Shown piece by piece: positions 1 to 11,304 of a stretch of 64,000 bases of DNA; position 1 is the first letter of the stretch; every line of letters starts with the position of its first letter. The notes below the pieces were generated by a model, which was given only the letters and a program-made list of their open reading frames with translations, searched no databases and was not told the DNA's origin. The DNA comes from Limnephilus marmoratus (lineage: Eukaryota > Arthropoda > Insecta > Trichoptera > Limnephilidae). Location: assembly GCA_917880885.1 (NCBI GenBank), contig OU862917.1, positions 50,576,727-50,640,726 on the forward strand, written 5' to 3'. Both the position numbers and the translations under genes were made by a program.

Positions 1-310
1 CCGTTCCGTATCAAAAACTCTGGACGCAAGTAAAAATAGCCCGTACCTCCGTAACGTCGCTGCGATCATCGGCAACCGCGTGTTCATTCCAGCGACAGAG
101 AGAACGACCCGCGCATGCCGCGATCGCGTCCAGACTGGCGCATACCCGTATCGTATCGCCTTTGAACGGGCCGAATAAACCGACTCCCGATGGATCGGGG
201 CGTACCTTTACCCGTAACGTACCTCCGTAACACCGTACCGTTCCGAACGGGCGTCCAAACTAGCGTTCTTGATCGCGACGCTGATACGGAACGGAGGAAC
301 GGAACGGACA
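1..310. other. CpG-rich segment, possible promoter or 5' exon
   Basis: This stretch is much richer in G+C and CpG than the AT-rich DNA around it. It contains recurring CCGTAC, GTAACG and GGAACGG words. The first 13 bases recur as a perfect reverse complement at 282-294, so the segment is bounded by an inverted repeat. Open frames on both strands look like by-products of the CpG-rich composition. It could be a promoter or 5' untranslated exon, or the arm of a repeat cut by the window edge. No splice signals or recognisable protein decide between these. Confidence 0.3.
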
Positions 311-877
311 AAAGAACATGTGTGGACCCAGCTTTACAAAAACACTCATTTCGCTTGTCTGTGCTGTACGTTATTCCTACGAGAAATCTGGTTAAATTGA
401 TTCAGATTTGCTTTGAATTTAAGTGTTTTCCCAAAATTAGAACTGATTGTGTGATGAATTCAAACAAGTGATAAAGTAGGCACCTACCTATTGGAATTGA
501 TTTGTCGATATTTCAGACTATCCTGTGATTTTCACGGGTCTGCGCGCTAATACATTACAACAAATTAAAATCACTCTTCTTCGAAACCAAAAGTTTGGTT
601 TAAAGTGCCTGATAGCTTATGACAAAACTAAAACGTGGCGATTAGACACGTATAATGCTTATTTAGAGCACAGTTTTTTTTTTAATAATACGTGCCTATG
701 TTACGCGTTTCAAATTTAAGGTTAGGTACACTGCCAGAACGTTGAATGTCACCATCTTTTTTTAATTCCATTCGATAGCTCAGTTTGCACAGCAAATTTG
801 TATGTTTCTAAAATATTTAATATCGCACACAGTGTCGAGAAAGTAACCTTTTCTGAAAGTAAAACACGGCTAGAATG
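311..877. other. no feature recognised
   Basis: AT-rich DNA with no coding frame, tRNA-like box or inverted repeat that I can support. Short open frames here have no family resemblance. Confidence 0.5.
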
Positions 878-1108
878 CTTAGGAAGGGTTGTTTCAAAAA
901 ATTTGATGGATTCATCAAATATTTGAAATTAATTTTCACGTTCTGCGTAAGTTACTAAGTTCTATACAAGTTTTGTTAATATAACATTATAGGCCAGTTG
1001 CTACATAAAACTGAAATAATCACTGAACTTGAATAGAACTTACACAGAACGTGAAAATTAACTTTAAAAATTTGAAGAATCCGTCAAATTTTTTAAACCC
1101 GTCCTTAG
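878..1108. mobile_element. MITE with about 75-bp terminal inverted repeats
   Basis: The left arm runs from CTTAGGAAGGGTTG at 878 to the word CACGTTCTGCGTAAGTT near 952. The right arm is its imperfect reverse complement and ends in CCCGTCCTTAG at 1108. The arms pair over about 75 bases with scattered mismatches, leaving a centre of about 85 bases. It has no coding capacity, so it is a non-autonomous foldback or MITE. A one-armed relative lies at 58450-58530. I could not define a target duplication, so the superfamily is open. Confidence 0.65.
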
Positions 1109-1669
1109 TGTCACAAACGAATGAGTGACATTCATCGTTCTTGAATGGTAAAATGGGCAATCATCGTTTCACAATGAGGAAAAATCATCATTTTATTTAT
1201 TTATTTCAACGCCATAAAATGGCTATTACAATCCGGTGATACATGATACTCAGTGGTACACAGGAGGGTAATTACAATGATAATAATGTACATTAAACAA
1301 AGTACATATGTATGATAACAACTTATTTATAGGATACAAATATGTCTTACAACAAAAAAAAATAATATGAGCTCGTACAAAGTATACACATTTTTATGCA
1401 GAATAAAAATAAGTAAATATAGGTGAATTCTTAGAAAAATTCTCAACACCAAGTATAATATACTTTACTTTTATTTGTACATATCGTTGGATTCTAGGAA
1501 TTGGCTAAAATTGAGTAACTTAGTAATGATATTATTGTTACCTTCAGTTGAAATGACTGAAGTTTGAAATGACTACAGGTACTGCTAATTATTTCTGCTT
1601 TTCAGGGCTGTCAGTTAGACTTAGAGAATCAATAATAAATCTTTGTTATTTTTATTTTAACTTTATGAG
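1109..1669. other. no gene; retroposon-tail-like sequence near 1190-1230
   Basis: Mostly AT-rich sequence. At about 1190-1230 a TTATTTATTTATTT run precedes CAACGCCATAAAATGG, the reverse complement of the GGCGTTAATAAATAAATA type of 3' tail at 38580-38610 and 36910-36950. This suggests an old minus-strand retroposon tail. Nothing else is recognisable. Confidence 0.3.
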
Positions 1670-1689
1670 TAAAACCTCAAATTGTAATA

Positions 1690-1797
1690 TTTAATTAAAC
1701 GAAGACAATATAAGCAGCGGTGTCAATATCTTTTTCTGATTTTTCTGTTCTCAGATTTTCGACTGACTTTCGCTTATATTGTCTTCGTTTAATTAAA
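1690..1797. repeat. inverted-repeat element with 26-nt perfect arms
   Basis: Bases 1690-1715 and 1772-1797 are perfect reverse complements over 26 nt and include the word GAAGACAATATAAGC. The 56-base centre contains TCAGATTTTCGACTGA. Related pieces with the same ACAATATTAGCGAA and TCTGATTTTTCTGTT words occur at about 3233-3340, 17535-17785, 17930-18025 and 26040-26165. This is a dispersed foldback family rather than a chance hairpin. No coding capacity. Confidence 0.6.
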
Positions 1798-2607
1798 TAA
1801 ATCTTTGGTTTAAAAATAACAATTTTGAAAAAAAAATTATACATTTATTATCTATCACTTAACTAGTCTGTCTGATGGATAATATAAATGAAGAAAGTAA
1901 TTTTGTAATGAAAACTTTGTAGTTGCAAGAATTTTTTTTTTATTGGGTACATGATTTAACATTTAATAATTTTTTGTTGGTGCTAATACTATAATAGTAT
2001 ACTTTATTTAAAAAATCAGCTTCATTACTTTTCAACACACGTGTTTTCTCTGCAGTTTTAAAACTTAAAATGCAGATATCTCAAAATCACTTTCCACGGA
2101 CAATAAACGCTCTTGCAGTGGATCCTTCTTTGTTCAAGTTTCTTATAAGAGAAAGAAAAATTCTTATTAATTAATGGATGAAAAAAATAATCATATGGTA
2201 TTTGTCTTTTAATTTAAGTATTCTTCAATTAAAATGAGTATGGATTTTTGGTGCCACTTGCCCACTGTGCGTCAGGACCAGACAGTGGGAGGCGGGGGTG
2301 GATGGGAGGGTCGAGTGGGTCACGTGGAGTGGTAAGCTAAGGGAAACTAACTTGTGGTAGGTTAGGAAACTGGTAAGGCAATGTATAATATCTTACATGC
2401 CCCCAGTAAGCTTAAACCTTCATATTATGTTATGTTATATTATAAGTATGGCTTCGGTACACCCAGCATGTGCTGCTACTAGCTTATTTAATGATTTAAT
2501 TTACTTGTGAAGGAAGCTATTACTAAATTAGGAAACTGTTTTTTTTTTTAATTATTATATTAAGTTAAAAGAAATATAATATTTCGCTTTCTTAACTTAA
2601 GTACAAT

Positions 2608-2940
2608 TTGGGAGGCGGGAATGGGTACCGCCGCCCCGGGAACCTTTATTGGATAACCAACACCTCTGCCATAGGTCACCCCAAGTGGTTCGCTACGTCT
2701 GGTGATTTAGCAGGGGTGCCCGGGTTCATGGGGTGAGGTTTGTCTAGGTCTTGGAGGCGGATGACCAGGACATACTGAACCCCAGATTCCTACCCACCCC
2801 TTAAACCCTTTTCCTTCCCAGAACTCTCCTCTCCTTCCTTTCCTTAAAAAAACCCTTCACACAGCATCCCCAAAGATGACATAGGCCCTGAGGGAAATTA
2901 TTTTCCTCAGGGCCTCCTGTGTGGAGCTCATGTAAAAAAA
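2608..2940 (+). mobile_element. short retroposon with CCCTGAGG hairpin tail
   Basis: It starts with GGGAGGCGGGAATGGGTACC and includes ATTGGATAACCAACACCTC. It ends in a strong hairpin, CCCTGAGGGAAATT then TTTTCCTCAGGG (about 2887-2912), followed by a short spacer and an A tail ending near 2940. Related copies lie at 18078-18480 (+), 19995-20400 (-), 29520-29650 (-) and 56686-57050 (+). The 3' end (CACACAGCATCCC through the hairpin to GTGTGGAG) matches the end of the LINE fragment at 30640-30740, so the two probably share reverse-transcription machinery. I do not see clear Pol III A and B boxes, so it may be a SINE or a deleted LINE derivative. Confidence 0.6.
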
Positions 2941-3186
2941 AAAGTACAGGGTATATATATTATATATAAAGTAGTGTATAGTACAGCAGTAATATTTTAA
3001 ATTTTGTTCTAACACCTTAAGTTGAAATATTTTTTTTAAAGGTATTTATTTTCTTCACCTTTTTTAGGTTATCTGGAAGGAGATTATATGTATATATGTA
3101 CACGCCGTCGTGGCCAATACTTCTCTTGCCACTTTTAGTCTTGACAGTATTTGTGTACAATTTATTATGTTGTCTAGTATAATGTT

Positions 3187-3340
3187 CGTGTACTTGTGAC
3201 AGTGGCGGATACAGAGGGGGGGGGGGGGCGCTTGATTAAAACCTCAAATTGTAATATTTACTTAAATAATACAATATTAGCGAAACTCAATCGAAAATCT
3301 GGAAAAATCAGAAAAAGATATTGGCACCTCTGGGACTTAT
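3187..3340. repeat. transposon fragment: CAGTGGCGGATAC start and foldback-family piece
   Basis: CAGTGGCGGATACAGAGG followed by a G run is the kind of start often seen on hAT-like elements in animals. It is joined to a piece of the ACAATATTAGCGAA foldback family described at 1690-1797. No partner terminus is obvious, so only a fragment is called. Confidence 0.35.
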
Positions 3341-3567
3341 ATATGAACTCTTATATTATAGAACATACATAACATAGTTAGTAAAACAACAACGACAGAT
3401 GTCAAACAATTGATGTTAAAAATTGATAAAATTGATAATTGAACATTGATACTAATATAGAACACGCAAACCGAGGAAAAGGAAACCGAGCAAAAAAGAA
3501 ACCGAGCCAAAAAAGCATCGTACATATAAAACGCACATTATAAACGCATTTTGTCACTAAAGTATTA

Positions 3568-4720
3568 CAGCCTTACTAAAAATCCCAGGGAAAATTTTAT
3601 TCAATTGAAAAACGGCCGCGGATGTGAAAACATTACTAATTAAAAAATTGTTCATGGTAAAAATACACGTGGTTTTCACGGCCTGAGGGGGTAGTTTATC
3701 TCTGTTTTATTAATGAGGTCGGAACGAAATCCAAAGTATTTTGAATGTTCCATATATTTCTTATTTTTTAAGGTGTCGTAAAAACAAATACCATTTATGA
3801 AAACTAGATAAAATTACCTTTTAGATTTGTGTATTTGAAATACACTTTAGTTTTCAAAAACTGCCATATTTTAAGATTCAAACTCGGAAAAAAATGGAAA
3901 AAAATTTCCTCCCACAACATTTTTGACCAAAATGTAGAGAAATTTAAATAAAATCAAAATTTAAAAACACAGTCCTTTTATGTAATAAATTTGGAAGGAA
4001 ACTATTACCTCACTTTTTCATCGTGTATACAATAAAAAAATAATAAAAAATTTCAAAGTTTTTTTTATTGCCAAAAAAATGACTTTGAAATAATACCGAA
4101 ATTTAAAACAGATTTCTTGCATCTCTAAAGACGTTAATTTTTTTGATACATTTACGTACACATGTATTAGATTTTAATATAATAAAAAATTATCATTTTT
4201 AAGAAATTCTCTTAAAATAAAGATCTTAAAATGAAAATTTTATCTTTTAAATAACCTATAAAACAATATTCTGACAGTTCAACTTTGAAAGTACGGCGTT
4301 TGTACAATAACTTTATTAAACTGATGTAAACCACACAAATAACATGGTAAATATATCAATTATATGAACAGAAGGGTAAATTCGTCACTACAATAGAAAT
4401 TATTAAGTAAAATCACAAAATTTTCGATATCCCGCCATAAAACACACCGAGCTGTTTTGTCATCGCGGGCTGTCGCGGGCCGAAGAACTAATGCATAGGC
4501 GCGCCAATAATGCCCCTTGCGGAGAAAAATTAAAACAATTTTGTTTCCTAGTAAATTAAAACCACATACAACGTTGTCAAATCTTCAATGCGTTTTAACA
4601 GCGTGACCACGTAAGAAACGTTATTGGTAATAAAACGTGTTTTAGTGTATACGGGGTTAATTTATGTTATTGCAATAACACAGTTAATCGGTCGCGCTGT
4701 GGTTTTTTTTAGTAAGGCTG
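3568..4720. mobile_element. 1153-bp non-autonomous DNA transposon, TTA target duplication
   Basis: The ends are matching inverted repeats. CAGCCTTACTAAAAA starts at 3568, and its exact reverse complement TTTTTAGTAAGGCTG ends at 4720. Both sides are flanked directly by TTA (3565-3567 and 4721-4723). A 3-bp TTA duplication is typical of PIF/Harbinger elements, and some CACTA-type families also make 3-bp duplications. The interior is AT-rich with no supported coding frame, so the copy is non-autonomous. Class by duplication length is an inference; the ends and flanks are directly visible. Confidence 0.75.
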
Positions 4721-4723
4721 TTA

Positions 4724-5815
4724 ATGTTTGTAAATGGAATTAACATAAATAAACTAAATAGCGAATGGGTGAGCAAATAAACAAGCAAATACGGGTGAAA
4801 TAATATAACGTAATTAGAAATCTGCCTTTGATGAAACCCTTGTCAAGAAGTTTGAAGTGTAACGCAGGCAGAATTTGTGTCACAAGAAACATACATAAAA
4901 AACCTCCATCGGATTAATAAACCATTCCTCCGATATTCTTCACCATCCGCCTAACTGTAGAACTGCTCAGCTTCCCGGAAGAGAGACTCGATATTGAGAT
5001 GTGATATTAAAATTATTGCCGACTTATATAAGACTTCGCAGAGATGTGACTCGCGAGCAGAAACTTGATTGTACAATGTTCCAATTTGGTATACGCCAGC
5101 TCTATGCGTGCTGCGTATAAGTAACAACTTCGTTATAGCATTGTCATAATGAAATCATAAATTTCAAATCTAATAATACATAGGTAATTGAGTTATATCG
5201 TGGATGTGTACGGCATGATTTCTACAAAATAGAAAGTTGATATGAAGACAAGTTCATGCGGAATCTATGGCCTGAAGGAATGGATGCCCTCAACTCTGCG
5301 ACCTCTGTTGCAAAGTGCTAAGTAAGTTGGCCTTGAATTCAAAGGCCACGGGTTCAAAACTCTGCGTGGGCAAATAAAAAAGAGTTTTTGACATACAGAT
5401 TTTTTATAAAATATCACAAATGTTGTAATATTTTTCACACTGGTGAATCACTACAAAACTCGGGATAGAAATAAGGCTGAAAACGGCTTTAGCTATGTTT
5501 AGGGTTAATATCTAACAATTTTAGGTTCCTCCTAATTTTATATTACTCCTTCTCCTTCCCCAATTCAAACCCAGAGAAACTGCATGTTTATTTCGCGAAA
5601 CTGCTTCAAATTTAATTAGAAATCCTAAAAATAAGAAATTCAAATAAGACAAGTTATTCTAATATCTTCATTCATTTGATTACCAGTTCACCCTAGTCAT
5701 CAAAAAAGTAAAAGGTTACGCATATCTATGACTCTAAATTTGATTTTTTCACTATGTTTGATTATTATTACTACCAACTATAAATGTTTTTCAAGATTTC
5801 CCGGTTCCCCCACTT
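4724..5815. other. no gene; weak tRNA-like trace near 5300-5390
   Basis: AT-rich with no supported coding frame. Around 5330-5375, GGCCTTGAATTCAAAGGCC followed by ACGGGTTCAAAACTC resembles the T-arm side of a tRNA-derived SINE head, but no matching A box or cloverleaf is convincing. Confidence 0.3.
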
Positions 5816-5819
5816 ACAA

Positions 5820-6060
5820 AAATTTATGACAAAATTGCACTAATACAAATACATAAAGATTTCTTTAGTAAAAATAATTCACCACAATTAAATATTAGCA
5901 AAAGAATAATATCTGTTGGAGGATTAACCGTGCCACTAGTACGAACCACAACAGTACAGCATCACTATACATTCAAGGGTATAAAATTATTTAATAAATT
6001 ACCCCTTGATATACGATCGGAAGAAAGCTACGAAAAATATAAAAAAAAATTAAATTGAAA
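5820..6060 (+). pseudogene. LINE reverse transcriptase C-terminal fragment
   Basis: A plus-strand frame encodes the extreme C-terminus typical of CR1/Jockey-group LINE proteins. A VPLVRTTTVQ segment is followed by HYTFKGIKLFNKLP and DIRSEESYEKYKKKL before a stop near 6056. This R...Q...Y.G..L.N.LP arrangement recurs in other LINE C-termini of this window (48507-48761, 49239-50741). Catalytic reverse transcriptase blocks are absent, so it is a severely 5'-truncated, dead copy. AT-rich 3' sequence follows. Confidence 0.6.
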
Positions 6061-7055
6061 TACTCTAGTACCACCTCATAACTTTACTTATTGTTTAGAA
6101 ATATGTTTTTGCCTCATCAATACTGGATACGCGCCATAAAATATATTTAAATAAATTTGGGCATTAGTCTAATTTAAATTAATAATTTATGCTATGGGAC
6201 CATGAGGGCGCCATCTATGGTGGTTGTATTATATTGAATTTACCTATGTGACATTGAAATTCAGTTTATTCATGCATTTTCTTACCTCTGTAGGGCAGGC
6301 AATTACTTTCGACGTGAGTGTTGTTTAAAGCCAAGAGATGTCAGCCGTAACAAAAATTAACCCATAATTGAAGTATTGTTGTGAAGTTTTGGCACGTACG
6401 ATTAATGTGCAAAATTCATATTCATTGTTGAAACTTCCTTCCTGTGATAAACACATGTTGAGATTGTGCACTTACCACCTTGGCAAAAATCAATATTTTG
6501 AATGAAAACTAGTGTCGTTTTGTGCTGGACATCGTGCAAGAGCTGCATTCTCTGAGTGAGTATTGTTTTGTTTTCATTTAGGATTTTGGAATTGCTGTGT
6601 AAACTGTTTTGTGTCACATAGGGAAGAGTTCAACTTTCCTTAATTTACATAGGGTAGTATTCCCTCGTGTCTGGCGCTATTTACACGCCCCTACAAATAC
6701 TTTAAATCATTTATTAACTAACCTATATTTTTATTACTTTAATCTGTATTTTCTCATAAAATCACTAATATTTTTTGTTAAATTACTAATATTTTTTGTT
6801 TTGATTTAAACAAATGTAAATTTTTTTAGTTGTCCTCTCCTAAACACAAGCAGCTGCTTTATCAGGAGAGTGATTGAAATATTGATGTTTATATTATGTT
6901 GTAAAATTGTAACCTTGTTTTAGGTTTCAATAAAAAAAATAAAAAAAAATTATAAAAACAACAGACTAAATTCTTACAACGTTAGAACAGATCAGAGTGA
7001 ACGATAATTTTACTTCAATACAACATCAATAATTCATTTTCAATTTTCGCAATTA
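6061..7055. other. no gene recognised
   Basis: AT-rich. Short open frames on both strands between 6400 and 6810 have no family features. A run of A with AATAAAAAAAATAAAA near 6930-6950 could be a retroposon tail without a recognisable body. Confidence 0.4.
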
Positions 7056-7059
7056 GTTG

Positions 7060-7270
7060 CACCATCTCTTGGGCCGGCTAGTAGCCAATTTTAGAGAAAT
7101 ACGTATGTGTGCGCGCGTGTGAATGTGAGTTCCGTGATAGAATACGTTTTCATCGACAACGAGTCGGTCTAACGAGTTTCAGCTCGAGCGGATGCAGGGA
7201 AGTGTGTTAATTTTCACTTCCAAGATTTGCATTCATTCATTCACGGAAACCAAATCTAAATTTAAATAGA
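7060..7270 (+). repeat. dispersed repeat, paired with 47430-47650
   Basis: This block (GGCCGGCTAGTAGCCAATTT, a GTGTGCGCGCGTGTG run, CGACAACGAGTCGG, GAGTTTCAGCTCGAGCGG, then CATTCATTCACGGAAACC) matches the same order of words in the same orientation at 47430-47650. It is a two-copy dispersed repeat within the window, with no coding signature. The element class is unknown. Confidence 0.55.
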
Positions 7271-8439
7271 TGTATCGTATTTCCTGTTTCAATAGTTTGG
7301 CCAACGACTGTTCGGCTGGCACAAACAAATTTAAATTAGTGATGGGTCTATTTAGTTAAGTGTCCACTCCAGACAGTTGGCTGTCTCAACAACTGCTCAG
7401 CATCATTTACATTGTCTTTAATAAACACAGTAACAAAACTCCCAGACCGGAACGTTACATTTATTTTTCAATAAACGACGCACTTTTTACACCCGACAGA
7501 CTTTAATTCCAAAACAAATAACAATTCTGTAAGTACTCTCAGACATTTGGGCTGTTTGCTCCGTTTTATAATCTCATTAAACACGTTGATTAAAAGCTTT
7601 CCGTGAAAATGGATTAATTACATCAATCCGATTAATGAATTCGACTAAAACCAAGACTTAAAAGTAAGATCATTTACATACAATGACATAAGAATTGAAT
7701 TCGTTTCTGTTGAACTGCAAAACCTCATTATGTAACCAAAACGTTTTCATTAGATTTGAGGGTGGCGATTCCGCATATTGCTATATTATGACAGTGAGGC
7801 CCACTTTATATTTGAATGTATATGTTTTAATACACAAAATTAATATAGGAATGATGTCTAAGGAACTCAAAAGAAAAATAAATTACTATCATCACGAGAT
7901 ACACGAACACTGGACGAGAAACGCAACAACGAAAGAATCATGCACACGAAAATCTCTCATCTACACCTACAAGGCAAATGAAATTCTGAAAGAAATTGGT
8001 TACTGCAAAAGATAATATTATTAGCTATATGTTTGATTTTCACATATGTTTATTTCCTTTCGGAATATCATTTATCCAATTCCTGCCTCTCCATGACCAT
8101 CACCTTGTTTTTGAAAAGTATTTGAAATTTGAAGAAAAGGCAAGAAAAGTAGTGAAAATTTAAGTACAGTTTGTCAAATAAGATTAGAAAACATAGGAGG
8201 GCGCCACTGTTGTTCAAATAGCAACACTAAAAATATAATCATGGTGATAATCCAAAGCTGTGCAACCTACACTTTTATACATTTTTATAAAAAGGCACAA
8301 AAGTGAAAAAAAAAATTTCATTCCACTGTTCTCAAAATTAGAATTGCGTAAAGGTAAATTATTATTATAACTTTGCAATTTTGTGTAAATATAATGAAGA
8401 ATAACGATATTGTTATAAAATGAGGTGTTCATTGCCCTG
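7271..8439. other. no gene recognised; one 106-codon frame of unknown status
   Basis: A plus-strand frame at 7695-8015 is open for 106 codons and has an ATG, but its composition follows the AT-rich background, and it has no domain, motif or flanking splice signal. I treat it as probably non-coding. Nothing else is recognisable. Confidence 0.3.
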
Positions 8440-8770
8440 CTGTGCGCCGCCTTGCTGCACGTCACCTCGCTTATGACCGCGACCCTGCATTCTCTGCCTG
8501 CCCGCCCTTGCTCTGACCTGCTTCCATTCGCCTATTTTCTTTTCTGACCATCGCCTTACCCCTGGACCTCGGACACTCTACGCTCTACGGACCAGACCCA
8601 GCTAGTTAAAAGGAACTACGAGCCCTTGGATCACCTTCAGACAAGCTCTCCAAGCGGACAGCCCCGAGACGCTCTCCCGACTTCTTAACGCCTTCGTGGA
8701 TCGGAACCACCCCCTGTTTCTACAGTCTTGTGTGCCTCACCCTGTGTGGTACAATTAGCTTAAGTACCTA
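8440..8770. other. C/T-rich, GC-rich island of unknown nature
   Basis: The segment from CTGTGCGCCGCCTTGCTGC to CCTGTGTGGTACAATTAG is GC-rich and pyrimidine-biased, in sharp contrast to both flanks. It has no long frame. The length and composition would fit a solo LTR or an untranslated exon, but I could not find TG...CA ends with a matching duplication. Confidence 0.3.
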
Positions 8771-9965
8771 CCAGCGTTGTCCAGGCTTTGGATCATGTCT
8801 TTAATTTTAGATCTGAATATATATTACTCATTCAGATCTAAAAGTAGTGTAACTAAACTCGCCGTTAATGATTCTTCCTTTCTACCTACTGTTAAATTCA
8901 AATTTATATTAAATTAAATGAAAGCCAATCACTTTAAAGACAATTTATTCAAATTTATGTTATTAAGCAGGTAACTTAGCAACAGTGCTTCTTCGATTTT
9001 TTTTTTATTTATTTTAAGAACAATTTTTCTTTTTAAATGTGTATACAATGATCTGTATTTTCATTGGCCTTGCACTTTAAACGAATATTTGAGAGGTAAA
9101 TTGGTGTTGCCAGCCTACAAATTTTAAAGTTCCATTTTCTACTCTTATTTGACAGACTCTACATTTGTTTTGAAAACAGAAGATAAGATTTGGAACTACC
9201 TTGGAAGCCAGGTGCTTTTGGTGTGCACAATCTCGTTTTTAATTAAATAAACGAATTTGACCATCTCGGAAGTACCCATTTATCAATGTTTTGTACTGAT
9301 CCGTTTTCTCATTCGCAGAGATACATTGGTAAGTGATTGGTTATCCCTTTTCCTTGCGTAGCTTGTTTTTCCTGTACATATTAACATCCAATTCCACCAA
9401 ACACAATTTCGTCTCGTTTCGTTTTTAGTGTTTATTATAAGTGCATCTAAAGCTACAATTCGTAAGCAGTTTGGATGCAACACGACAAAAGAATTATGAA
9501 AAAGTATACCACAATTATTAATGTTATGTTTGAATATCCATAAAATTAAATAAATCATTGATAATAATTTTTTGTTGATTTTTTTCTATATGTACAACGA
9601 TAGTTTGCCAACCTGGTGTTAAGTTTTGAGTTAACTTTCTGTAACTATATTATAACGATGAGTTATTCGAACTCACCTACCTGATGGAGCAATGATTTTA
9701 TTTGGCTTTGAATACCGAACAAGACATCAGATTAATGACAGTCATTTCCAAGACTAATTGTTATTTTACGAGCAACAAAAAACCTGAATGTCGGAATGAT
9801 ATATATTTACCTACCTTCCTATATAAGTGCTAACATGGGTACATATCGTCATACCGATATACGTATTCGAGAATTTGATATGAGTTAGGTACTAGGTACA
9901 TACGAAATATAAGGTACATATGAAATTGCCTACCATCAGACGCGCGGTTCACCTTTTTGTGAAAA
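8771..9965. other. no gene recognised
   Basis: AT-rich. A palindrome around TTAGATCTGAATATATATTACTCATTCAGATCTAA lies near 8805-8845. The minus-strand frame at 9283-9558 has no family features. Confidence 0.35.
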
Positions 9966-9967
9966 TA

Positions 9968-10210
9968 TACAGTAAGATACTCCCCCTGGTGTAAGACCAC
10001 CATTCAGAATTGAAACGTTGCTTGAAATGGCTTTCGCCGTGTTTGGTGGCCAGATCTGAATAGCCAAGTACTTCCCTACCCTCCTCTTTTCCATCTCCTT
10101 CACCTCCTGACTTTAGCTTCATAATATACCCCAATCGGGGATGCCGTAGTCTCACTGGCTCCAGACGGGAGCAGCTGGGGCTCTTGTGAGGTATTCACAT
10201 AAAAAAAAAA
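9968..10210 (+). mobile_element. SINE, 5'-truncated copy without tRNA head
   Basis: This matches the body of the complete SINE at 59352-59775: CCTGGTGTAAGACCACCATT, then GAATTGAAACGTTGCTTGAA, CAGATCTGAATAGCCA, a pyrimidine-rich stretch, GGGGATGCCGTAGTCTCACT and CAGACGGGAGCAG, ending in an A tail at about 10200-10210. The tRNA-like head is missing, as expected of a 5'-truncated reverse transcript. Confidence 0.75.
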
Positions 10211-10465
10211 CACAATTTGACGTACGAGTACATACAGATTGCTTGCCAGGTTTCATCAAAAAGTGAAGTTTCCGTTAATAATGTTTTTTTACAAAGTATG
10301 GAAAATATAAATAATTAATTAATTACTTAAATGGAAAAACAATATTTAGTTAGTGAAATTGAACAAAATAATAATATTAAACCAAATTTTTACGTAATTT
10401 CTAGGAATCACTAATTAAAACAAATGAACGTTGTAAACGTAGACGAGGTTATATAAAGTGATTAA

Positions 10466-11181
10466 GAGCGTTTAACCAGCCAGCGGACGAAAATCCACAT
10501 TTCGTCGATAGTTGTTCTTACGATCGTGCAGGGCGGTTACAATGAGAAAGATTAATTATTCTCCGTACCAGCTTTTTAAAATTATAACTCAATATCGAAT
10601 TTATTTCAATCCAAATTAGCTTTAATTTATACCTTCATCCAAAAATTCTGAAAGGCATGATGATAAAACTATTAAAATAATGTACTTTTTGTAAATATTT
10701 TTTGATTATAAGTATTTATCATTTTTCAGTAATGTCTAAATTTAATAAGAATGTTAAAAAAAATCTGAAATATATTAGTTTGTAAGTGCGCAAATAAATA
10801 CACAAATGGACCAATTTTCGTCAAGAAACACATGTACGTACATATTTTTTAATGATTTTATTGAAACTAAAATTAAAATTCTAAAACATGCGTTTGCTAG
10901 ATAATGTATTGATTTATTTTACTGCATGATTATATTATTTGAAATGGGTGTGGTATAATACAAAATCTTTTTTGAAAATTTAACAAATCTGCCAGCGACC
11001 TATGGAATAACCTTATATATATACTAAAAATGAAAATTTTTCTCAAAATTTATTACATGCAAAACCTAGATAAAAGAACAATCTTTCGAAATCCATTTAT
11101 AATTTTTTGTGGAAAAGAGTCAATACGTCTAAAATCTGATTTGAAAATGACATATTTCTGGTTTTCTCTGGTAGTGCCCTC
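10466..11181 (+). mobile_element. TTAA-flanked non-autonomous transposon, copy A
   Basis: The body starts GAGCGTTTAACCAGCCAGCGG and ends CTGGTAGTGCCCTC. It is flanked by TTAA at 10462-10465 and 11182-11185. The ends are imperfect inverted repeats (GAGCGTTTAACCAG against GAGGGCACTACCAG). Two near-identical copies are at 37057-37768 (-) and 61319-62012 (+), and an old split copy is at 51655-51990 plus 55916-56125. TTAA target duplications are the hallmark of piggyBac-type transposition. No frame of transposase size is present. Confidence 0.75.
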
Positions 11182-11304
11182 TTAATATAACAAAATAAAA
11201 GGAAGTAAAACAACACAATGAACATGAAAATGAGAGTCTTTGGAATAGGTACAAATACATTTTTTTAAGTGGAAAACTGTTTCATAACAATGATCTGTAA
11301 CATA

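Noticed and set aside
7695..8015. 106-codon plus-strand frame as a small gene
   Set aside because: Composition equals background, with no domain, no upstream signal and no second copy. I could not support a call.
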